Assembly: GCF_003667825.1 (NCBI RefSeq)
Contig: NZ_CP033043.1
Span: 3,846,001 to 3,910,000 of the forward strand
Source of the DNA: Metabacillus litoralis
GTDB taxonomy: Bacteria > Bacillota > Bacilli > Bacillales > Bacillaceae
DNA length: 64,000 bases
Direction of reading: 5' to 3'
Below are positions 43,050 through 51,652 of this stretch, in pieces (positions within the stretch are counted from its first letter, which is position 1; every line of letters begins with the position of its first letter). The notes beneath the pieces are model-generated. The model worked only from the letters and a program-made list of their open reading frames with translations. It was not told the DNA's origin and did not search any database. The translations under genes and the position numbers were made by a program.

Positions 43050-43493
43050 TTAAGATGATTTCACCATAATCATTGCATTTGGATCTTCAAGTGAACCACT
43101 CATATGATCTAAGGTTAACATTTCATCCGGAATCACATCGGATTCGATTTGACTAAAGCCCATTAATGTTAAAAAATGGACAGAAGCTTCTTTGTTTGTA
43201 ACAAGGTATAAACTCGAGATTCCCTTTTTCTCCGCTAACGTTTGAATGCTTTGAAAAAGTGTCACAATATGTGCCTGCTTCAGCTTGTCCGAAACAACAA
43301 GAGACCGCAGCAATCCATGAGTATTCAGCGGTTCCACCCCAATACAGGCCACAACCTCATGATTACCATCCTCCAACATTACAAAATAATCTATTATATG
43401 ATCCAAACCTTCTGAACTAAGCCCTGCCTTCTCAATAAAATCTGTTAATCTACCAAGATCTTTTTCCTCTGCTATTTTTAACTGAAACAACAT
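43050..43493 (-). CDS. GNAT-like acetyltransferase (YwlB-like)
   Basis: 147 residues with a GNAT fold: acceptor part at the N-terminus, VVACIGVEPLNTHGLLRSLVVSDKLKQAHI as the acetyl-CoA-binding strand-helix region (without a canonical Q/RxxGxG/A), and FLTLMGFSQIES at the C-terminus. B. subtilis has an acetyltransferase, ywlB, at the corresponding place. Substrate unknown. Confidence 0.75.
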   Translation of the reverse strand: MLFQLKIAEEKDLGRLTDFIEKAGLSSEGLDHIIDYFVMLEDGNHEVVACIGVEPLNTHGLLRSLVVSDKLKQAHIVTLFQSIQTLAEKKGISSLYLVTNKEASVHFLTLMGFSQIESDVIPDEMLTLDHMSGSLEDPNAMIMVKSS

Positions 43494-43562
43494 ACTTTCA
43501 CCCCATTTTGTATTCTCTACTAAACTCTATGAGGCGAAAGCTAGATTTATTCATAGATTTTG

Positions 43563-43592
43563 TTCGACAAACTTCGGGAAGTGACAGGCACT
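43563..43592 (+). repeat. GTGACAGGCAC element, copy 3
   Basis: TTCGACAAACTTCGGGAAG followed by TGACAGGCACT. Includes TTTGTCGAA on the - strand, a Spo0A-box-like 9-mer. Lies between the divergent GNAT and secreted-protein genes. Confidence 0.85.
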
Positions 43593-43663
43593 ACGTACAG
43601 ACTTCTACGTTCCTAACCGAAGAGTATATATGGTGCATTTTTCAACGGAAAGGTGGTGAAATC

Positions 43664-44518
43664 ATGCAATTCCGTCATTTATTATTTGTTGCTTTGGTCA
43701 GTTTTGTAGCCTTTGCTTTTCCTGATGATACCTTTGCTAGGGAAAACGGTCAGGCTGAGAATAGTAATGCCCAGAATGCTCAACAAAAAGTGGACACGGT
43801 AAAAAAGGAAATTTCCCAACCTACTCCATCACCACAAGCAAAACCGGAAAAACCTGTACAAAATAAGGTGGAGAAAAATCTTCCGGCTCAGGCAAGTGAA
43901 AAAGCTAGTAAAGCAAAGCCCCTTCCTGAGAAAGCTAGTGATAAAACGAGCAACACTAAGCAGCTTCCTGAGAAGGCTAGTGATCAGGCAAAACAAGCTG
44001 TTAACAAAGTGAAAGAAGATAAGAAAAAAATGGTTAACAGCACCCAGCCTTCAGAACAGACAGAAAAGAAGAAATCATCTGCTACTGAACAGAAGGCCGA
44101 AATTGAAGTGAAAGCATCTCTACAGACTGTTGTTACTACAACACCTTCTGTTAAAGAGTCTACTTCAAACACTTCCGAAAAAGCTGATGACGTTAAACCT
44201 GTTGAGACTAGTAAAGAGGAAGTGAGTGTGGAACCTAAGAAGGAAGATGAAACTCCTGTTAACAAGGAAAACAATGTTCCAATCAAGGCGATCAACCCTC
44301 ACTCTTCTGTTTCTCAAAAATCTTCTGAAGAATCTTCAAAGGACAGAACGAGCAAAGGATCCAATGCAAATAGTACATTTGATAAATTCATAGTAAATGC
44401 AGAAGCATACTTGATCGTTAAGCGGGTTCAGCCACTTATATCTAAGCAGCTTGAATTCTGCAATCAATGGGATCATGCACCTCCATCGCCGCCACCACAA
44501 GATACTCCTTTTTTCTAA
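43664..44518 (+). CDS. Secreted low-complexity Lys/Glu/Ser-rich protein
   Basis: 284 residues from ATG 43664, chosen for the AAAGGTGGTG site; the open frame 5' of it runs through a repeat element. Signal peptide MQFRHLLFVALVSFVAFAF...TFA/REN. The mature part is charged, disordered-looking sequence with repeats of LPEKASDK/T (four near-copies at about 80-115), ending in a more ordered segment (FDKFIVNAEAYLIVKRVQPL) and a proline-rich tail. No LPXTG anchor. Function unknown. It is followed 44 bp on by a second secreted repetitive protein, probably the same transcript. Confidence 0.75.
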   Translation: MQFRHLLFVALVSFVAFAFPDDTFARENGQAENSNAQNAQQKVDTVKKEISQPTPSPQAKPEKPVQNKVEKNLPAQASEKASKAKPLPEKASDKTSNTKQLPEKASDQAKQAVNKVKEDKKKMVNSTQPSEQTEKKKSSATEQKAEIEVKASLQTVVTTTPSVKESTSNTSEKADDVKPVETSKEEVSVEPKKEDETPVNKENNVPIKAINPHSSVSQKSSEESSKDRTSKGSNANSTFDKFIVNAEAYLIVKRVQPLISKQLEFCNQWDHAPPSPPPQDTPFF

Positions 44519-44562
44519 AACTAGTGTAAATACATTTTTTAATAGAAAAAGGAGAGAAAAAT

Positions 44563-45591
44563 ATGTTAAAAATGAACGTGGTAAAAACAGCGGTATTAGC
44601 AGGAATTGTTTCAGTTGGAATTTTTGCTGGAGGTCAAATTAGTGAAGCAGCAGGACCGAAGGATGCTAAAGCAGTAAAAACGGTAAATGTTGTGGAAGCT
44701 AAAAAGGTTGAAGTGAAAGCTGGTAAATCACAGGCTAGTGTAAAGGCTAGTGCAACAGCAAAAGAACATGCTGCGGCAAATTCAGCTGTACACGGAAAAA
44801 CGAAAGTAAAGGCTCAAAAAACTGAAGAAGAAGTGCAACCTGAAGGAACGGAATCAGAACAAACAGAAGTTGTGGAAGAAACAGAAAAGCAAAATAATTC
44901 TGCAGCAAACAAAGCAAACTCACAAGCATATGAGAATTCTAATGACAATGCGAAATTGCATGCAAATAAAAACGCTGCTGTTCACGCTGTAGCTGAAGAA
45001 GAAGTTACAACAGATGTAGTAGAAAATACTTCTGAAGAAACGACTGAAGAGGCTACTGATGTTAATGAAGATAGCGATTCTACTACTGTAGAAACTGATG
45101 CAACTGAAGAGGGTACAGAGGAAGCTACAGATGATAGCGAAGATCGTGAAACGACTGTAGAAGACGATGCTGTAACTAACGAAGATGCAGAAGAGGCTAC
45201 TGACGTTAATGAAGATAGCGAAACGACTGTAGAAGAGGGCACAACTGAAGAAAGTACAGAAGAGTCTACTGCTGTTAACGAAGAAAACGAGACGACTGTA
45301 GAAGAAGGTTCAACTAAAGAAGGAACGGAAGAGTCTACTAACGTTAACGAAGATACTGTAGAAGAAGCTACAATTGAAGAAGAAACGACAGAATCTACTG
45401 AAGATGAAGCTAGTGAAGCTGTTGAAGTGAATACTTCTAACAAAAATAAAGCGGCAGCAAAAGCAAATGAACACGCTAGTGACATGGCAAAATTACACGC
45501 ACATGCAAACTCTGCTGTTCATGCAAAAGCTGTGGAAGAAGAAACAGTTGTAGCAGATGAAGAAATCGAAGTAGAAGTAACGGTAGAATAA
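44563..45591 (+). CDS. Secreted acidic Thr/Glu repeat protein
   Basis: 342 residues with a signal peptide ending at SEAA. It has a Lys-rich N-terminal part, a long acidic part (about 145-285) built of degenerate units such as EEATDVNEDSETTVEEG, and three copies of a motif like AKLHAHANSAVHAKA (near residues 67, 127 and 306) that bracket the acidic region. AAAAAGGAG precedes the ATG. No membrane anchor is visible. The regular His/Ala motif may be a binding or assembly unit. The family is not recognised. Confidence 0.78.
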   Translation: MLKMNVVKTAVLAGIVSVGIFAGGQISEAAGPKDAKAVKTVNVVEAKKVEVKAGKSQASVKASATAKEHAAANSAVHGKTKVKAQKTEEEVQPEGTESEQTEVVEETEKQNNSAANKANSQAYENSNDNAKLHANKNAAVHAVAEEEVTTDVVENTSEETTEEATDVNEDSDSTTVETDATEEGTEEATDDSEDRETTVEDDAVTNEDAEEATDVNEDSETTVEEGTTEESTEESTAVNEENETTVEEGSTKEGTEESTNVNEDTVEEATIEEETTESTEDEASEAVEVNTSNKNKAAAKANEHASDMAKLHAHANSAVHAKAVEEETVVADEEIEVEVTVE

Positions 45592-45597
45592 ATCTAT

Positions 45598-45634
45598 ACA
45601 AAAAAGCCGGAGTGATTAACACTCCGGCTTTTTT
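45598..45634. terminator. Bidirectional terminator
   Basis: AAAAAGCCGGAGTG (45601-45614) pairs perfectly with CACTCCGGCTTTTT around ATTAA. It serves the secreted-protein gene and the convergent spoIIR. Confidence 0.93.
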
Positions 45635-45636
45635 GT

Positions 45637-45668
45637 ATTCGACAAACTTCGGGGAGTGACAGGCACCA
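45637..45668 (+). repeat. GTGACAGGCAC element, copy 4
   Basis: ATTCGACAAACTTCGGGGAG followed by TGACAGGCACC. Almost identical to copy 3. Lies between the terminator and the spoIIR stop. Confidence 0.88.
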
Positions 45669-45680
45669 CCACAGCCCCAC

Positions 45681-46334
45681 CTACGAAAACAACCCTTGGA
45701 ACCACTCTACCAAAAAGAATTTTACTTCTACTTCTTGTTTGTCTTCTTCTTCGTCGACAACTAGAGATGCAACTTCTTCTGTTGTTTTGTTTGCTTCGTT
45801 TGTTTTTTCTGTTTCTTCGGCTTGTACGGCTTCTCCGTTTGAGAAGTCTAGGAAGCATAGTGGCGGGAATAGGACACACCACCAGTTAGCGCCCTTAGCC
45901 TCACCAAGGCTGATTAAGATTGCTTCATACTCACCTGCTGGATAAATGAAGTTACCATAAAGCTTTGTTGGAAAACTTACATCATGATCAAAATCTACTG
46001 TATACTCTTGCTCCATATTTTCTTCCTTTAGTACACGTGCAACGATGTTTTTGATTTCTGGAAGTCTTGATTCTATTAACTCTTCAGCTGCTTCTACTGA
46101 AGTTAATTCTGCAACCCATTCTGTGATTTCCTTGTTTACTTCGTCACGAACTTTTCTCTTTAACTCTTGATCTTCATCAGAATTACTATTTGCTAGAATT
46201 CGTAAGCGAATTGCTTCATCTGGTATCACTACCGGCTCCTGTGTGCTAGCTTCCACCGGCTCTTTATAAACATTTGCTATTGCCCCAAAGAATAATAAGA
46301 ATATATATATAAGTGCTAATTGTTGTTTTTTCAT
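45681..46334 (-). CDS. spoIIR: Stage II sporulation protein R
   Basis: Forespore-made secreted signal that activates SpoIIGA in the mother-cell membrane, leading to pro-SigE cleavage. 217 residues. N-terminal signal sequence, then the SpoIIR core AIRLRILANSNSDEDQELKRKVRDEVNKEI and SFPTKLYGNFIYPAGEYEAILISLGEAKGANWWCVLFPPLCF. The C-terminal part (about 170-217) is acidic and variable. AGGGAGGCG precedes the ATG. Confidence 0.95.
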   Translation of the reverse strand: MKKQQLALIYIFLLFFGAIANVYKEPVEASTQEPVVIPDEAIRLRILANSNSDEDQELKRKVRDEVNKEITEWVAELTSVEAAEELIESRLPEIKNIVARVLKEENMEQEYTVDFDHDVSFPTKLYGNFIYPAGEYEAILISLGEAKGANWWCVLFPPLCFLDFSNGEAVQAEETEKTNEANKTTEEVASLVVDEEEDKQEVEVKFFLVEWFQGLFS

Positions 46335-46419
46335 TTCCTCACGCCTCCCTTGTAGTAGACAGTATAGTCAGCGTGAGAGATTCTTAAACTATATTTTTTT
46401 AAAAAAATAGTTTTATAGT

Positions 46420-46457
46420 TTTTAAAAAGAAGAAACCCCAGTTTTACCAAGGGTTCT
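46420..46457 (-). terminator. Terminator after prmC
   Basis: On the - strand AGAACCC pairs with GGGGTTTCT and is followed by TCTTTTTAAAA. Next to it lies an A/T palindrome (ACTATATTTTTTTAAAAAAA) in the spoIIR upstream region. Confidence 0.6.
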
Positions 46458-46462
46458 GTTCT

Positions 46463-47311
46463 TTAAACTGTTGCAAATACCATGCGATCTTTACCATTAA
46501 TATCGTAAACAACTTCCACTTTTGCCTTTATTGGAAGTGCTTGTTCAAGAAGAGCCTTAACATCCTTCCCTTGCCCCGCCCCAATTTCAAACGCAATTAA
46601 CGCTTTGGGATTCAGCAAGCTTCTCATGTCGTTTATCAGCCTTCTATAAAAATCCAAACCATCTTCTCCACCAGCTAATGCGCGCATTGGTTCATGATCC
46701 TTCACAACAGGTGATAGTGTTTCGATTTCCCAATCTGGAATATAAGGTGGATTTGACACTAAGATATCGATTTTATTTTTAACAGGCTCTAGTAAATCTC
46801 CGTGAAGCCACTCTACTTCTGCATGTAGTTCTCTGCTGTTTTGCTGTGCTACTTGAAGAGATTCCTCTGCAATATCAACAGCTGACACACGGAATTTCGG
46901 GTTTTCAAGAGCCAAGGTAATCGCAATGGCACCACTGCCCGTCCCGACATCGACGACATTTAGTTCTTTCTCACCTTCAAAATGCTGAGAGGCTCTATGT
47001 AAAATCCCTTCAACAAGCTCCTCTGTTTCAGGCCGTGGTATTAATACCTCTTTATTGACAATAAAACGTCTGCCATAAAACTCTTCATATCCGATTAAGT
47101 ATTGAACAGGCTGTCCTTCAGCATGTTTTTTCACATCCGCTTGAAATGCATGGATTTGCTTCTCTGAGAGGACCAGTCTCAAATTAGACAATAATGTTGC
47201 GCGCTCCATCTCTAGATGGTGTCGTAGTAACAATTCTCCGGCATTTTCATCTCTTCCCGCTTCCTTTAAAAAAGAAGAAGCCCAGTTCAGGGCTTCGTAC
47301 ACAAATTTCAT
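46463..47311 (-). CDS. prmC: Peptide chain release factor N5-glutamine methyltransferase
   Basis: Methylates the Gln of the GGQ motif of release factors, such as PrfA encoded just upstream. 282 residues from ATG 47311. N-terminal helical domain, SAM motif VVDVGTGSGAIAITLAL, catalytic NPPY in ILVSNPPYI. Its start overlaps the prfA end by a few bases of spacing, so translation is coupled. Longer in-frame starts lie within prfA and are rejected. Confidence 0.95.
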   Translation of the reverse strand: MKFVYEALNWASSFLKEAGRDENAGELLLRHHLEMERATLLSNLRLVLSEKQIHAFQADVKKHAEGQPVQYLIGYEEFYGRRFIVNKEVLIPRPETEELVEGILHRASQHFEGEKELNVVDVGTGSGAIAITLALENPKFRVSAVDIAEESLQVAQQNSRELHAEVEWLHGDLLEPVKNKIDILVSNPPYIPDWEIETLSPVVKDHEPMRALAGGEDGLDFYRRLINDMRSLLNPKALIAFEIGAGQGKDVKALLEQALPIKAKVEVVYDINGKDRMVFATV

Positions 47312-47318
47312 GCTTATT

Positions 47319-48389
47319 TTAATCTTCCGCAGCTTCAAGGCGGCTTGATTGATCTTCAACGATAAGTGCTTCTACGACTTCGTCAAGCTTACCTTCAAGA
47401 ATTTGATCAAGCTTTTGAATCGTTAAACCGATTCGGTGGTCTGTTACTCGGTTTTGCGGGAAGTTATATGTTCGAATACGCTCTGAACGGTCACCAGTTC
47501 CAACCGCAAGCTTACGGTTTTGATCGTACTCAGCTTGTGCTTCTTGCTGGAATTTATCATAAACACGAGCACGAAGGACCTTCATCGCTTTTTCTTTGTT
47601 TTTGATTTGTGATTTTTCATCCTGACACGATACAACAGTATTAGTTGGTAAATGTGTTAAACGAACAGCTGACATTGTTGTATTAACACTTTGTCCTCCT
47701 GGACCACTTGATGCAAACGTATCAACACGAATATCTTTTTCATGGATTTCTACTTCTACTTCTTCAGCCTCTGGTAAAACAGCAACTGTCGCGGTTGACG
47801 TATGGATACGACCGCCTGATTCTGTTTCAGGAACACGTTGTACACGATGGGCACCGTTTTCAAATTTTAATTTTGAATAAGCACCTTTCCCATTGATCAT
47901 AAAGATAATCTCTTTATAGCCACCAGTACCTGTAGCGTTCGCTTCCATTACTTCTGTTTTCCAGCCTTGCATCTCAGCGAAGCGGCTGTACATTCGGTAT
48001 AAATCGGACGCAAACAATGCAGCCTCATCTCCACCTGCTGCTCCACGGATCTCCATAATAACGTTTTTATCATCGTTAGGATCTTTTGGAACAAGTAAAA
48101 GCTTAAGACGAGCTGTTAATTCTTCTTCACGTTCTTCTAACTCGGAAAGCTCTTCCTTCGCCATTTCACGCATCTCTGCATCAAGCTTCTCTTCAAGCAT
48201 TGATTTTGTATCAGAAATTTGCTCACGGACTTCTTTGTATTCGCGGTAAGCTTCCACAGTTTCTTGTAAATCTGATTGTTCTTTTGAATATTCACGTAGC
48301 TTTTTTGAATCGTTAATAATATCTGGATCCATTAAAAGCTGATTTAACTTTTCATAACGGTCTTCTACCGACTGTAAACGATCTAACAC
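47319..48389 (-). CDS. prfA: Peptide chain release factor 1
   Basis: Recognises UAA and UAG stop codons. 356 residues. The stop-codon-reading region is in domain 2, GGQ in [23 protein letters not shown] (about 230-245), and [17 protein letters not shown] near the C-terminus is typical of RF1. AGGTGA upstream of the start. First gene of prfA-prmC. Confidence 0.97.
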   Translation of the reverse strand: MLDRLQSVEDRYEKLNQLLMDPDIINDSKKLREYSKEQSDLQETVEAYREYKEVREQISDTKSMLEEKLDAEMREMAKEELSELEEREEELTARLKLLLVPKDPNDDKNVIMEIRGAAGGDEAALFASDLYRMYSRFAEMQGWKTEVMEANATGTGGYKEIIFMINGKGAYSKLKFENGAHRVQRVPETESGGRIHTSTATVAVLPEAEEVEVEIHEKDIRVDTFASSGPGGQSVNTTMSAVRLTHLPTNTVVSCQDEKSQIKNKEKAMKVLRARVYDKFQQEAQAEYDQNRKLAVGTGDRSERIRTYNFPQNRVTDHRIGLTIQKLDQILEGKLDEVVEALIVEDQSSRLEAAED

Positions 48390-48539
48390 ACATGTTCACC
48401 TCAATTTTCATGCATAACATTATAATTATAGTATAGGTCACAATAAGCGTCAAAAGCAAATTGACTAAATATAGCTCATTATAATATGATTTGTGAAAAA
48501 CCGTTACTTTATTACATATTTAGGGGGAGTAGGTAAAAT

Positions 48540-48926
48540 ATGAAAATTAATAAAATCCACCATGTTGCGATTATTTGTTCTGATTATGAAAAATCAAAGA
48601 GGTTTTACACAGAGGTACTTGGGTTTCCTGTTTTATCGGAAGTTTATCGTGAAGAACGGAAGTCTTATAAATTAGATTTGATTGTTCATGACACCTATCA
48701 AATTGAACTATTTTCTTTCCCAGATCCCCCTAGCAGACCTAACCAGCCTGAAGCAGCAGGTCTACGCCACCTCGCTTTTGAAGTGGACAACATTGATGAA
48801 GCCGTGTCTGAGTTAGTAGGAAAAGGTGTCGAAGTAGAAGAAATTCGGATCGATCCATTTACCGACAAAAAGTACACATTTTTTAAAGATCCGGATGGAC
48901 TTCCGTTGGAGTTGTATGAGGGGTGA
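48540..48926 (+). CDS. VOC-family (glyoxalase-like) protein, YwkD-like
   Basis: 128 residues in the two-module VOC fold. Metal-ligand positions are seen as HHVAIIC (His7 region), QIELF (Glu), LRHLAFEV (His) and LPLELYEG (Glu), the pattern of glyoxalase I-like GloA2. Substrate unknown. GGGGGAG lies 9 nt upstream of the ATG. B. subtilis has a VOC gene, ywkD, in this neighbourhood. Confidence 0.88.
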   Translation: MKINKIHHVAIICSDYEKSKRFYTEVLGFPVLSEVYREERKSYKLDLIVHDTYQIELFSFPDPPSRPNQPEAAGLRHLAFEVDNIDEAVSELVGKGVEVEEIRIDPFTDKKYTFFKDPDGLPLELYEG

Positions 48927-48928
48927 TT

Positions 48929-48960
48929 TGGTGCCTGTCACTTCCCGGTTTTTGTCGAAC
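48929..48960 (-). repeat. GTGACAGGCAC element, copy 5
   Basis: Reverse orientation: TGGTGCCTGTCACTTCCCGG then TTTTTGTCGAAC. Carries an exact TTTGTCGAA. It begins 2 nt after the VOC stop codon. Confidence 0.85.
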
Positions 48961-48982
48961 AAAACAGGTAATTTGGGGTTGT

Positions 48983-49003
48983 GGTGCCTGTCACCTCCCG
49001 AGT
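48983..49003 (-). repeat. GTGACAGGCAC element, copy 6 (short)
   Basis: GGTGCCTGTCACCTCCCGAG, a truncated direct repeat of copy 5 without the TTTGTCGAA part. Confidence 0.75.
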
Positions 49004-49013
49004 TATACAATAT

Positions 49014-49048
49014 AAAAAAGGAGTGCAAAAACAGGCACTCCTTTTCCT
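49014..49048. terminator. Bidirectional terminator between VOC gene and nikE
   Basis: AAAAGGAGTGC (49016-49026) pairs with GCACTCCTTTT (49035-49045) around an 8-nt loop. Confidence 0.82.
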
Positions 49049-49054
49049 TTACTA

Positions 49055-49150
49055 TTCTTTGTCGTAGGATCTATAAGCGGGTCAGGGAACCTGTCCCTCC
49101 GTCCCTTCTTTGTCGTAGGATCCTGTACGCGGGACCCGTCCCTTTGTCAC
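49055..49150. repeat. Tandem duplication with GGGACAGG-type palindromes at the nikE 3' end
   Basis: TTCTTTGTCGTAGGATC occurs at 49055 and again at 49106, 51 bp apart, followed by GGGAACCTGTCCC-like and GGGACCCGTCCC-like palindromes. The second copy and part of the first encode the C-terminal tail of nikE. Confidence 0.75.
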
Positions 49151-49967
49151 CAAACGAGCCGCTATCCCTTACTGTGCGGTTTCGTGGGTGCTCGGCAAGG
49201 ATAGAGTTTCTCATTTCCTTTGCGACAGGATGGTTTGAGGTGAAGAATTGAGTTTTGTCGTGGTAGAGTTCTACGAGTTCTCCTTTTTCCAGTAAACCCA
49301 TTTTATCGCTAATTTCATATGCTGCTTTTATGTCATGTGTAATAAAGAAGTAAGATAAGCCAAAGTCTTTCTTTAATTCTTTTAGTAATTCTAAAACAAG
49401 TGTTTGAGTGACCATATCAAGACTGCTTACAGATTCATCTAATACGATCAACCTTGGCTTTAGAGAGATGGCTCGTGCAATATTAATTCTCTGCAATTGG
49501 CCACCGCTAAATTGGTTCGGGTATTTTTTTAGGTCCTGTTCGCTTAAACCTACTCTTTCTAGCAACTCAATAATCGTTCGCTTTTGTTCATTCACCGTTA
49601 GCTTTTCGTAGTTTTCTAGAGGCTCTGCAATAATACGCTCTGCCGTCATTCGAGGATTAACAGAAGAATAGGAATCCTGGAATACTACTTGAAGATCTCG
49701 GCGAATTTTATGAAGAGTACGCTTTTCAATGCTATAAAGATCTTGGCCCTGAAAAAGAATTTCACCTTTTTGTGGTCGTTCTAATCCAAGTATTACTTTA
49801 CCTAAAGTGCTTTTACCAGCCCCGCTTGATCCAAGCATCCCAAGACAGGTTCCTTCTTCAATAGAAAAAGAAATATCGGAAAGGACCTTTTTCGAACGAT
49901 CTTTCCATTTAAAAAATGATTGAGATCCGTAGCTATGAGTTACGTTATTTACTTGTAATAAACTCAT
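49071..49967 (-). CDS. nikE: Nickel/oligopeptide-type ABC transporter ATP-binding protein NikE
   Basis: 298 residues. Walker A GSSGAGKSTLGK, signature QFSGGQLQRINIARAI, Walker B RLIVLDESVSSLD and the switch His in FFITHD. Start ATG 49967 has GGGGGAG 4-5 nt upstream and lies 17 bp after nikD. The last 28 or so residues (after RTVRDSGSFG, ending GGTGSLTRL) are translated from the repeat duplication at 49055-49150 and are probably a recent, non-native extension. Confidence 0.87.
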   Translation of the reverse strand: MSLLQVNNVTHSYGSQSFFKWKDRSKKVLSDISFSIEEGTCLGMLGSSGAGKSTLGKVILGLERPQKGEILFQGQDLYSIEKRTLHKIRRDLQVVFQDSYSSVNPRMTAERIIAEPLENYEKLTVNEQKRTIIELLERVGLSEQDLKKYPNQFSGGQLQRINIARAISLKPRLIVLDESVSSLDMVTQTLVLELLKELKKDFGLSYFFITHDIKAAYEISDKMGLLEKGELVELYHDKTQFFTSNHPVAKEMRNSILAEHPRNRTVRDSGSFGDKGTGPAYRILRQRRDGGTGSLTRL

Positions 49968-49984
49968 TTTTCTCCCCCTCAATC

Positions 49985-50812
49985 TCAAAAGACAGTTTCG
50001 TTTACATGTAGTAGTGGGCGTGCCTGCAATAGTTTCTTTGTATATTCATGCTGCGGCTCATCAAATAGCTGAAACACATCTGCTTTTTCAACAATTCTAC
50101 CATTTTGCATGACCGCTACGTCGTCTGCCATTTCTGAGATCACCCCTAGATCATGGGAGATTAACAGAATAGCCGAACCATATTTAGAACGAATTGAATC
50201 TAAATGACCCAACACTGTTTTTTGATTTTTAACATCGAGTGCGGTAGTTGGTTCGTCAGCAATAATAACAGCTGGATGGGTACATGCTGCAATGGCAATC
50301 ATCACACGTTGAAGCATACCTCCGCTTAATTGAAAAGGATAGGATTTTAGCAGTTTGGCAGGGTCAGGTAGATTAACAGAATTCATTGCTTCAATCGCAA
50401 GCTCTATTGCTTGTTTTTTATGACAATTTGTATGAGAGCGAATCGTTTCAACAAATTGATGGCCAATTGTAAAAACAGGTGTAAAAGCATTCATTGGGTT
50501 TTGCATAATAAACGCGATATCCTTGCCACGTATCTTACGCATGTCTTTGTCATCTAAACCGTTCAATTCACGACCTTGTAATGTGATACTTCCTTCAATT
50601 GTTGACGTTTTTCTGTCAAGAAGCTGAAGAATAGCCATACTTGTAACGGTTTTACCGCATCCACTTTCTCCAACAAGACCAAGAACACTTCCACGCTTTA
50701 GTTCAAAATTAAGGCCATGAACTAGAGAAAGCTCACTATTCTTCGTTTTCACCTTCACATGTAAATCTTTAACCTGTAGCACATTTGACTGTTCTGTTTC
50801 CAACCTTCTCAT
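49985..50812 (-). CDS. nikD: Nickel/oligopeptide-type ABC transporter ATP-binding protein NikD
   Basis: 275 residues. Walker A GESGCGKTVTSMA, signature QLSGGMLQRVMIAIA, Walker B AVIIADEPTTALD, switch His LISHD. Shorter than OppD and without its iron-sulfur-like C-terminal cysteines, consistent with NikD. It starts 6 bp after the nikC stop. The exact start (ATG 50812 or a nearby TTG) is uncertain because the AAAAGG site is very close to the ATG. Confidence 0.87.
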   Translation of the reverse strand: MRRLETEQSNVLQVKDLHVKVKTKNSELSLVHGLNFELKRGSVLGLVGESGCGKTVTSMAILQLLDRKTSTIEGSITLQGRELNGLDDKDMRKIRGKDIAFIMQNPMNAFTPVFTIGHQFVETIRSHTNCHKKQAIELAIEAMNSVNLPDPAKLLKSYPFQLSGGMLQRVMIAIAACTHPAVIIADEPTTALDVKNQKTVLGHLDSIRSKYGSAILLISHDLGVISEMADDVAVMQNGRIVEKADVFQLFDEPQHEYTKKLLQARPLLHVNETVF

Positions 50813-50818
50813 CCTTTT

Positions 50819-51652
50819 TTAAAATCTACGTTTTACACCGTAACGCTCTGACAATGCTTCGCCTAATAAATTGAATGTAACGATTACTACCATTATAAAC
50901 AAACCTGGATAGAGCATTAATTCAGGATTCGTCCGTATATATGACTTTCCTTCATGAATCATTGCCCCCCACTCTGGTGTAGGAGCCTGAACGCCCAATC
51001 CGAGAAACGACATGGCTGATATATCCATAATTGCCCAGCCCATTTCTAATGTCCCCATCACAACAAGTGGTGGAAGTACATTTGGAACAATATGATTTTT
51101 AATAATCTTCCATTGAGAAGAGCCACTCACCTTTGCAGCAGCAATAAAGTTTTGCTCCTTTAAGCTTAGGACCATTCCCCGGAACATCCGCGCATAATAG
51201 ACCCATTGCACAAGCATAATGGCGATAATAACTTGTGTCAGTCCAGGTCCAAAAATACCGACAAGACCAAGAACAAGGATCAGGTTCGGAAAAGCCATCA
51301 CGCCATCACAAAATCTCATTAAAACATGATCAATCCAACCGCCTTTATACCCCGAAAAGGTTCCAACAATCAGGCCAATTAGAATCGATGAGATAAAAAT
51401 TAAAAGGGCAAAACCTAGTGATATACGGGCACCATATAAAATTCTTGATAAATTGCATCTTCCTAGCTGATCTGTCCCTAAAGGATATTCCCATGATGGA
51501 GCCTGTAATTTATTCACTATATTAACAGCAATCGGATCATTAGGTGCAATCCAAGGAGCAAATATGGCAATGAAGAAAAGAATACCTAAAATAACCGAGC
51601 AGATCGGAATTATTTTTTGATTGATGAACATTTGACGTATTCTTCTTATCAT
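50819..51652 (-). CDS. nikC: Nickel/oligopeptide-type ABC transporter permease NikC
   Basis: 277 residues with six helices. The N-terminal OppC-type segment ends PSWEYPLGTDQLGRCNLSRILYGARISL, and the EAA loop is VSGSSQWKIIKNHIVPNVLPPLVV. It overlaps nikB by 4 nt (ATGA-type coupling). Confidence 0.88.
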   Translation of the reverse strand: MIRRIRQMFINQKIIPICSVILGILFFIAIFAPWIAPNDPIAVNIVNKLQAPSWEYPLGTDQLGRCNLSRILYGARISLGFALLIFISSILIGLIVGTFSGYKGGWIDHVLMRFCDGVMAFPNLILVLGLVGIFGPGLTQVIIAIMLVQWVYYARMFRGMVLSLKEQNFIAAAKVSGSSQWKIIKNHIVPNVLPPLVVMGTLEMGWAIMDISAMSFLGLGVQAPTPEWGAMIHEGKSYIRTNPELMLYPGLFIMVVIVTFNLLGEALSERYGVKRRF

